DNA from: Canna indica
Taxonomy: Eukaryota; Streptophyta; Magnoliopsida; Zingiberales; Cannaceae
Assembly (NCBI GenBank): GCA_034359265.1
Contig: CP136896.1
Span: forward strand, 62,631,501-62,695,500
Length of the DNA stretch: 64,000 bases
Reading direction: 5' to 3'
Shown here: piece by piece, positions 54,801 through 64,000 of the stretch
Layout: each line of letters begins with the position of its first letter
How positions within the stretch are numbered: position 1 is the first letter of the stretch
The notes under the pieces: model-generated
Told to the model about the DNA's origin: nothing
What the model saw: only the letters and a program-made list of their open reading frames with translations
Database searches by the model: none
Made by a program: the position numbers and the translations under genes

Positions 54801-57800
54801 TTGACGGCAACAAATTGTAAACTGTCAATAACATTGGCCAAACTGAATAAGATGTTTATGAATGACCAAACAGATTGAAATAATCAAACGAAGGATAACA
54901 CATATCCAAATGTTTCCACGCTTCATTGTCAGACGGATGAGTCATAACCGTATCATCATGGCTTCTTGCATGCCAACTCATGTACCAAGTAGTCTTTTCC
55001 GACATGAATAATGTTTGAAGCCTCAGTGTTAGTGGAAAATAATGAAGCACCTTAGAACAATTGTTTTTTTGTCGGAAAAACATCTTGTCGATTCTTGTAA
55101 CGAGGATGATGACATTCAGGGCATCCATTCGATTGTGTGTTTTGTATATAATACAACACGCAGTTGTTAGAGCACACATATATCTTTTCGTACCCGAGTC
55201 CTAATTTTTTCATCATTTTCTTCGTCTTATAGAAAGTTGGTTCCAACTTATTATCTTTAGGTAATGCTCAATGGAAAAGCCCCACAAGCCGATCAAATAC
55301 GGTTAGAAAAGTTATAATTTAGAAATATTATACTCGAAGTGCGGTAGAAAAACAACGACAACCAACCAACGATGAGAGAGAGAGAAAAAAATGAGAGGAG
55401 CCAGTAGTTTTCGAGCTTATATACGCTATTAGCGATGGCCAACGCAATTGTCACTAATGTTAAGTTATCAGCAACAACAGATGCATCGGCTATCGTTAGT
55501 ATCAGCCACGGCTCGAGCGATCGTCGCTATATTCAGCGATGACATTGTGCAACCCTTATTGGGTCGTCACAGATGAGTATATTAACCGTGACGGTTACAG
55601 CGGCCCTCGCTAATGATGTTACATTAGCAATGGCCGCAGCGGCCTTGGCTAAGCCGTTGCTGATAGCAATGGCATCATCGGTCGTTGCTATTACCCCGTG
55701 ACAGTAGGACTAAATTCTAATAGTGATACCCAATTCAAGTATTAATTAAATCGAATCAAGTCATTGGTACTCAAATGAAATTAGACTCGTGGCCAAGGAA
55801 AAATAATAATCACTGTGAAGTATGTTACAAGTTTGCAATCAATTTGAAAAGAATTATTAGCCAAGGGGGGCTGCACCAAATTGCACGAGGTCTATTCCCA
55901 AAATGGTGCATTGCATGTGTTTTAAATTGGTTGGTCCGACAAGGAGAAGTGGAGACCATTTTGTTCAAAGGCCATTAATATGCACAAGAATTCATCGACC
56001 AATGGCCAACCGAGGAAGTAATAACAAGAAATATGTCTGGCCCATATACTAAAATATATATCATTCATATTTGTGAGGTTAATTTCAAGGACCATTATAA
56101 ATTAAATGATCCAACAACTTAGATATAGTGTGGATTTTCAATGCAGGGAAAGTGACTCCTTTTTGTACTAGTAGGAATTAATCTTGTACAACAAAAACAA
56201 GCTTAAGACTCAAAGTACTTGTATTTGACAGTTCAGAGGAGACTGTATAATAGTTATAAGCATGCATGTCATCGTCTTCGTCTCCTAAACAACAATAACT
56301 TGCAATGTTGGTGACCAGAAGAAGCAACTTCACTTTCTGTAGAGCTTCATATGTTACTTTCACCAGTTCAGTAAACAATTCACTCAACTTTACCGCATAT
56401 ATATAACGTAATGCGCATAAACTCACTATTGATTCGTGCATAAGAAATGAAACCCTCCCTCTCAATTAGGTTTTCGACATTGATATTATATATTTCCTTT
56501 GACCACCCATCCGTAAACCCCACATCAATTCTTGTACTAATTTGTGGTTTATCCTCCATCAAATTAATTGCCAGATGAAATGGAGAGGTTTTGCAGTAGC
56601 TTTCAGCAAGTTATTTGCTCGAGAAGTGGCTAGCTACAAGAAATGGACAACTTGGACTTGAATTGGGACATAAGAAACTAAACACAGTGGGTTTGAAGCC
56701 ACTACTGTTTCAAGATAGGCAATCTTTTTCCCCACCACACACCTTGAAGAAAAACAAGTTAACATGAATGATTGATTCAACCAACACTCCTTTTCATTTC
56801 CACCACCTATATATTGTCATGTGTCTGTATATAGTTAATTATCACCCTTTGTTAATTACTAATATTAATTTGGGTCCTGCCCTCAACAACCGCCGTTCTC
56901 AAAATAGCAGCTCACGAGAAGATTTAAGGGCAAATTTGAATTTGCCCCACAAGTTTGTCTATTCTAGAACTTTAATTTGGTCCCTCTCATAATTTAAGGA
57001 TATTATTTTAATGATCTCTCTAGTTTAAATTAGGATAACCTTAATTTGTAGTTTAACTATAACATATATAGCCACTTTAGTCATTCTGTTGAAATATCAT
57101 TAATTTGGGTAGCTAGTTAGACATGTGCAATTCACGTTTTTTAATTAATTAAATCGGTAAAAAAAATGAATGGTAGAATTGTCAATTTCATAATTAATAT
57201 CGAATACAATTCAATTTATCGAATAATATTATAAATTTTATAGACGACATGGGCAAACTTTGCTTTGGCATCTGTACCCAAGTTTAATTAGAAAACTATT
57301 AAATGATTTGTATATGACTAACAAATAATGAAATCAAATGTGTTATAAAAACTAGAAAGGTTAATTATACTTTAGTCCCTAATATTTTTTTAAAATAAAA
57401 TAATCTCACTAGTTTTTAAATCTAGTTTTACTTTAGTCTATTATTTTAAGTACCATTAGTTTACTTGAATAGAAATGTACGTGCAACACTTAGATTTTCT
57501 CTTCAATTACATTGATTTCTCGAAAAAAACCAACTCCAATTGGCGTCAAAAACTAAGAATTTATTTCTCCACCAAAAGTGAGTCTGCCATAAAAATTAAT
57601 TATACAATATTTGGGGTCTTATCTGACACCAAAAATGTCGAATAAAGAATACTATAATAAGGTTTATGAAAAAGTAACAAAAAGAGTGAATTGAGCAAAG
57701 AATATTATTTCACAAGCAAACAAGTTTGTGCTAATTAATTCCGTTATCAATTCAATATCAGTTATTTATTAATGACATCATGTGTCAGTGAAAGAATTTT

Positions 57801-60800
57801 GATGAAGAACAAAGGTGCAAAGGATTTTTTGGGCATATTGTAGCAAGAAAAATTATGCAAAAAATGATAAGTTGAAAAAGATACATGTAAGAGTGAAGGG
57901 GAGATAGGAATAAGTTATTTAACAATAATGAACAAGACAATCCTTGCGAAAAGGATTTTTCCTTTTAATGAACATAATAATGCCTAGGCTAACTTGTAGA
58001 AAGAAACATGGAGTCAAATATAGTTCATGTATTCCTTAAGAGAAGGTGCGAGAATAAGGATAAGTAATAGCATGAAAATTGACATTTGGAAGGATCCATA
58101 GTTAAGTGAGATACCTTTAGAGGCAAGAGAAATGGTTCAAGGAAGTTGATTACTTTGAAAAAAAATCAACAAAAAAGTTGAAAACTCTAATTGCAAATTT
58201 CTTGTGGTTTATTTGAAAAATAAAAAATAAAACAAAATATAATGAGAATATGTGAAGAATAAAAATGTGGTTTTGGATGAAAGAATGACATATATATATA
58301 TAACTGCGAGAAAAAAAAAAGTGAGAATGAAAACAATAAGAAAGCTAAGAGGAAGAGAATGTTGAGAGGAAGATGATGTGCTTATATTGTGATGTTGTTT
58401 GGAGGAGAAAATTAAGTGCACGATGTGGTTTTGTTTGAACGGAAAACAAATACATGCATGTTGCTTGCAAGAAGCGGAAAGAAAGTAGCAAATAGTTTTA
58501 TGCATGTTGAGGTAAAGGCAATATTGTAATTGGTTAGATAATGCGAGGAAAAGAGGATTGAAAATTTTGAATGTTGTATCATACTATAAAATAATTATAA
58601 ATATGTAATACCTCAGTTAAGTCTCACATGGGAAGTATGTTGATTGTGATGTTGGCTTATAAAATTTGATGGGTGCACTACTATTAATTTCAGCTTGAGC
58701 ATTTTATTAGGCCAATAGATTGACCTATGAAGTTGATAGATCAGTTATCTCATCAAGCAAATCGTAACAAATGGAATCAGAACGGGACCTAGTCATAGGT
58801 ATGGTGAGGGAGCCTATGTCAGAAAGAGCTGCCCGAGTAATGGGGTGGAGCCGCTACTAGGCTATGACTCACATGCTGTTGACTTGGGTGTGATTAGGTG
58901 TTGTGTTAAACTCAAGTTGGATTTTGTTGAGAACGTCAAGACATAAATGAGGAAGATTGTAATACCCCAATTTAGTCTCACATGAGAAGTATGTTAAATG
59001 TGGTGTTGGCTTATAAGGCTTGATGGGTGTGCTATTATTAACTTCAGCTTGAGCGTTTTAATTAGGTCAATAGATTGACCTATGAAATTGATAGGTCAAT
59101 TATCTCATCAAGCGAATCGTAACAAAACAGCGGCAGTAGCGATAGCAGGATGGATACATGTGGGAAGTCATAACAATGTAGAAGCTCATAATCGAGCTAA
59201 GTTGGATTTGAAAACGGTGGTAAACAAGAGTTGGGAGAGAGATGAGAGATGTAATTTTAGATGATCAGGTGTGTACTATTTTTTTTATGTTTTGGATGAT
59301 GAAATACATGAGGAGAGATTAGAAGAATCCGAAAGAATGCAGGTAGGTGTACGCTCGATGGGCCGCTCCTTGGGCCTCCTTCCTGTTAGGGTGAGGCCTA
59401 AGTTTTTTCAGGCTCATTGTGTTTTTTTTTCTAAGAAAAGTAAAGTTTGCCCAAAGAACAATTACGTGCATTTGGCATTTGCGTATCGTGTAGAGTGTAT
59501 GTAAATATGTTTTTCAGTAACAGAAAAGCAATTGCTTTCATCGATTAAATCAATATAGGTATCTTTAATTTGCTTCCATTAATTAAATTGAAATCCTAGT
59601 TTGAAATGAGGACGGCCAATGGGGCAAACTTTGATGAACATCCACAACCATCCGATCCACAGTGGTTCATTGATGCTGCATACCGTCAAAATTATTAGTG
59701 ATTAATATTCATAAATCAAGCTTAAAACAAGCTTACTCCCTCAATCGATTCAGGACGTATATCCAGCTTGAATTGATCTAATTAGTTCAACAGAATATCA
59801 AACCCTTAAAACTGTGCGAGGTAAAGAGAACTTAATTTTGTGTGGTCTAGAAATTCACAACAGATGGAAAATGAGTTAGAAAGTATAAGCAAACCTTTGC
59901 TCTCTAGACAAGTGAACAAAGCAAATAACCTTTTCATCACAAATTTATGTCCACCCTGTCAAGCCTAATTTGTCCGCAAGGTTGTACATCACAAGATCAT
60001 TCCATATTGGCCCGAATAGCCTCTCCCCTCCGATTATGAACGTAAGGGACCATGTAGCGAGGACTACAGCAAAGATTGTGAAGCCAATTGCTGAGCGCAT
60101 TACATCTGCATTACAGGTAGTCCATGATGAGCATGATACAGAGATGAAATATCAAAGAAAACCATACTTAGAAGCATATATATTTTATAGGTGGACAAGA
60201 TTTTGATTATATTTGAGCATTTCAAGCAACCTTCTACATTGTGATCAGCTGGTCCTAACCACATCAAAAATAAAACAGTACCCCATTGCTATAATATGCA
60301 TGTAAACTACAAAGTCGATCTATATTATATGTAACTGTTCTGCAAGGCAATTCACTAATAGGTTGTGCAGGAGGTCAAACAATTTAAACCAAGGTAAGAG
60401 TATGCTTTCAAAGTTACAATACACCTTGGCAAAATATAATTGTTCCATAACATTCTCCACTAGTAAATTAAATGTACACAAGTACAAAACCATTTCGATA
60501 TGATAGCCACAAAGATGATTACTATCATTAAATATGATGCTCTTGAATACTTAGAGATTGTTTTAATTTTAAAAAAAAGAAAAAAGAAAGCCCTCTCATA
60601 GTTAGAGATGTTTTGTTCAAAAAAGAAAAAAAGAGATGAACCTATGTCCAACCATGGAGCTTCACCTCAAATCGTCCCTGGTTAGTATGATCTTCACCTC
60701 AAATCACCCTCGTCTTTGCTCTTTAGGGTTGATGAAGTGGAGAATGATTGTAGTAAACGAGTAAGAAATTTTGTTGATAAGTGAGAGGAAAGAAAAGAGT

Positions 60801-63800
60801 TCGGGTTACTTTTAAAATTTTCTACCACCTTTTGGTGTATTTGCCCAAAATACAAATTGGGAACTTGAGAACATCTTAAAGATGTTTCTAATTCTAGCTA
60901 TATTGAAAGATTTGGGAAAACATTTTTCTCTGAAAACTCTAAACCAAACAGATTTATTGTAAGGTGTCTCAATTTCTATGAAAATGAAATTCGAATAATG
61001 CCTCTGCTTTCTACTACCAAACAGCCCCTTAATTTGAGTTGAGCTTGATACTGCCTAGCAAGCAGCATGATTGCATTTCACTAAGTTTTTTTTCAAGATG
61101 ACAGTAACAACTTTAGCATGCCACAATGGATCCCATTTAGACCTATAATTCTTTTTCCAGATATTAATTGATGAAGCAACATGAGAAGAGCTGACAGATC
61201 TAAAACTAGAAGAATGTACTAAGAAATACAATTTGAAGGGGCAAATTTTAAAAATTGACTATGATCATGTGGATTTCCGACTATCAGCAAAATGAAAGAA
61301 TATGAGATGATAATAGGAAGATGTTGCTAAGATGGGCACATATATTTACGAGAAAGTACTTGACAAATGTTTGCATGTGCAAACAATTTGGAGTAGCTCC
61401 AGTTGAGGATAAGTTAAGGAAAAACCACCCAAGATGGAATACACATGCCCAAAGAAGATTTCAGATAGGGGTATCTAAATGGTTCAATCTGAAACAACCA
61501 AAGAAAACTGACTAACTGTATAATTCTTTTTGATATTGTCTTTGTAAAACAAACCGAATTCTTTCCAGAAATCAACACCATACAGTACTTCTAGAATCCT
61601 CATATAGATGAGCGGTCCAAAGGAGTATAGATGCACCAGCATATGAATCAAATATGACTGAAGATGTGACTAGAGATGAAGGAAGACTGGAAACTTGAAT
61701 ACACTAATGACCTTACCAAAAATGAAGTAAATGGTCTGACGGGTCAAAGCCACAAGTTGTAGGTCATGTTGACAAATGCATTTGAGTGGATAAAAACCAA
61801 TGTCAATCCAGTGAAAAAAAGACCTTAGTTGCCCAATCTAAAACTATTTAAACTAACCCATCACTCAGAAGAGAATGATTAATTGTTGGAATGTTTTAAA
61901 AACTGGAAAAAAGAATACCTTAAGATGAAAAGAAGGGCCACAGGACAAACTTAACTTTTCATGCTATCGCGTGATATTTATCTGGAAGAATTATATGGCA
62001 GAGAAGTTTTATTTTCAATTCTCGTGTGGTAAATATTCCCTTTCCACTTGATCAGAGGAACATGTTCTGTTAGATATCCCACATCTACCGATTATAAGTG
62101 TAAAGTGCTCCTTATAATGGCTTGGACAATCTTGCCCCTATGAGCTAGCTTTTAGGGTGGAGTTATGACCAAGTCATTTTCTTTAACATGGTATCAGAAC
62201 TACTAGTCTTGCGATGTTGGGCCACCCGCATCTAGTCCTGCAAAATTCACGCTCTGGACCTCCCGCATGAGTTTGGCGCCCGGCGTGTGTTAGATATCCC
62301 ACTTTAGCTGGTTATAAGTGTAAAGTGTTCCTTATAATGGCTTGGATAATTCTTTCCCTATGAGCTAGCTTTTAGGGTGGAGTTAGGACCAAGTCCATTT
62401 TCTTTAACATGTTCTCGTTGCACTTTAATTTTATTGCTTCCGCAAGAAGGTGAGAATTACTACTGCTGCAAAAATGTTGTGCAATTAACCTTCCTGGTTA
62501 AGCAATTATTAATTAAACCAGGTTTATGTTCTATGAAGCTATCATTCAAACACACCTTAATATAGAAATGGACAACAAAGTATCTAAATCTCCTTATATA
62601 TCTCATGTGGACAAATAAAATTCATAGGGATATTCCATGAACTTTAGCGTCTCACATATGTCTCGGCAAAAGATAAAAATGCTGAAAATTATCTGAACTT
62701 CCTTCACTTCTAGAAATTTTATGCCAATTGATTTAAGCGATTGATATTCCTCGATTGATGTTGGTGGAGCGTAGCCTCATCTTAAATTGACTTAAATTAA
62801 GCTATTTCACCAGATATAGCTGGAGAAATAAACCAAAACTCTGAAAGGAAATTAGAGCAGGGAATATTCAATGGAAACACGAAAATCACATATGATCAGC
62901 TTGATCGTGATTAAAATCAAGATACAGCAAGAGGCACAATTTGATCGAACGAAGATAACTAGGGCGAAGAAGAAATCTTACAAGGGCGAACGCGAGGGGA
63001 AGGATGGGATTTCCTTAGGACAGGCCAGAAGTAGCAGCAGTTGACGGCCCAAAGAAATGGGAGGAGGGCGAAACCCCAGTAGAAGTAGCTTCGCGCATAG
63101 GCGTGGGACTCGTCTTCGGACAGCCCGTGCGGTCCGTCCACCGTCGGCCACGTCCGACGAACGGGGGTAACCTCAGCGACTCCAGCGGCGCCGGAGCCGG
63201 GGCGGCGGCCGATGAGACCCTGCTCCTCGTCGATCGCTTCGCCTCGCCTCTCCATCTCGCCCTCTTCTCTCTCGTATAATTAATTGTTTTTTCGACGATG
63301 TATCATCTCTGACTCTTCTTCTCAGCAGACACTACACACCGGTCGCGTCCTCAAATCACAACCGTTGATCTGACACTGGGCGACTCTGACGCGTCAATCG
63401 TCTTGTAAAATATTAGTTGGCCCACAAAATTGAATCTTAATCTTTTTTCTTTACAATTTCCTTAAAATTGAATCTTAATCTTAATCTATAAGGACACTAT
63501 GACAGTCAGGGTGTTAATTGTGTGGTTGAGCTAAATGAGAAAATGGTGTCGGATAACTGGTGTGTATGCTAATGCTAATGTTAATATCAGAAAGAGAAAA
63601 AATTTATGAAAAATATTGGAACAATCAAAAGTTGAAAACATCCGTAGTTAATTATGAGGGATATGAATTGCATTAGAGAAGCGGAAAAAAATAAAAAGGA
63701 GGCAGGTTGTTTCGGTGTGACAAAGTAGCGAAAGACTTTAATAAATTTATTAAAAAAAAAGGACTGATTGAGGTAAAATATAGGAGACCTAATTTTACTT

Positions 63801-64000
63801 GATCAAATAATAAAAAATGAGAAAAGTTGATATTGGCAAGACTGGCTAGAGTATTAATGAACAATGTGTGGCTGGATTGGAATTATGTTGTGAAGGTTGA
63901 TCATCTTCAAATAATAGGGTCTGATCATAGACCTCTGCTAGTACACTGTGGACTTGAAGACAGAAGGAAAAGAAAATGAAATTACTTTATATTCGAGCAT

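Overview
This is a plant nuclear genomic window, almost certainly from an angiosperm. It has spliced genes with GT-AG introns, a plant R2R3-MYB, plant-type Ty1-copia, Ty3-gypsy, L1-type LINE, CACTA, hAT-like and TRIM elements, and no prokaryotic gene organisation. The first exons of two host genes are much more GC-rich than their later exons. That 5'-to-3' GC gradient leans towards a monocot, but the species cannot be fixed from the sequence alone.

Three host genes can be supported, all on the minus strand. (1) 8895..6220 is a seven-exon gene for a 312-residue PEP mutase/isocitrate lyase superfamily enzyme, closest in pattern to plant petal death protein and carboxyphosphonoenolpyruvate mutase-like lyases. 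(2) 43906..42330 is a two-exon R2R3-MYB of subgroup 21 (the MYB52/54/105/117 group), 303 residues. (3) 63255..59945 is a two-exon gene for the gamma-secretase subunit PEN-2, 144 residues, with a 2.9-kb intron. They have no evident functional link.

The rest is mostly transposable elements. From left to right: two hAT-like MITEs joined end to end (1-897); a copia-type LTR (0.9-1.8 kb) followed by a lysine-codon-rich minisatellite; a LINE fragment (3.3-3.9 kb); a MITE (4.9-5.35 kb); gene 1; a 5.5-kb AT-rich gene-free stretch; a composite CACTA element (15.0-19.2 kb) with a spliced Ptta/En/Spm transposase gene and a long inverted repeat; a full-length but dead L1-type LINE (20.9-26.9 kb); a complete, mutated Ty1-copia element with both LTRs, primer-binding site and target duplication (27.3-33.9 kb); nested TIR elements (34.4-39.2 kb); an internally deleted copia element with intact target duplication (39.3-41.4 kb); the MYB gene; a decayed Ty3-gypsy Tat-like element (46.0-52.6 kb); a second, decayed CACTA element with tnp2 and Ptta relics (52.6-55.7 kb); a TRIM (58.6-59.1 kb); the PEN-2 gene, with a second TRIM inside its intron; and the start of another LINE copy at the right edge.

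No previously undescribed cellular system was found. The most unusual structures are the composite CACTA element with an inverted duplicate of its own 3' end, the two TRIMs (one intronic), and the internally deleted copia element. All exon boundaries, identity estimates and domain calls were read by eye; no database search or alignment program was used.
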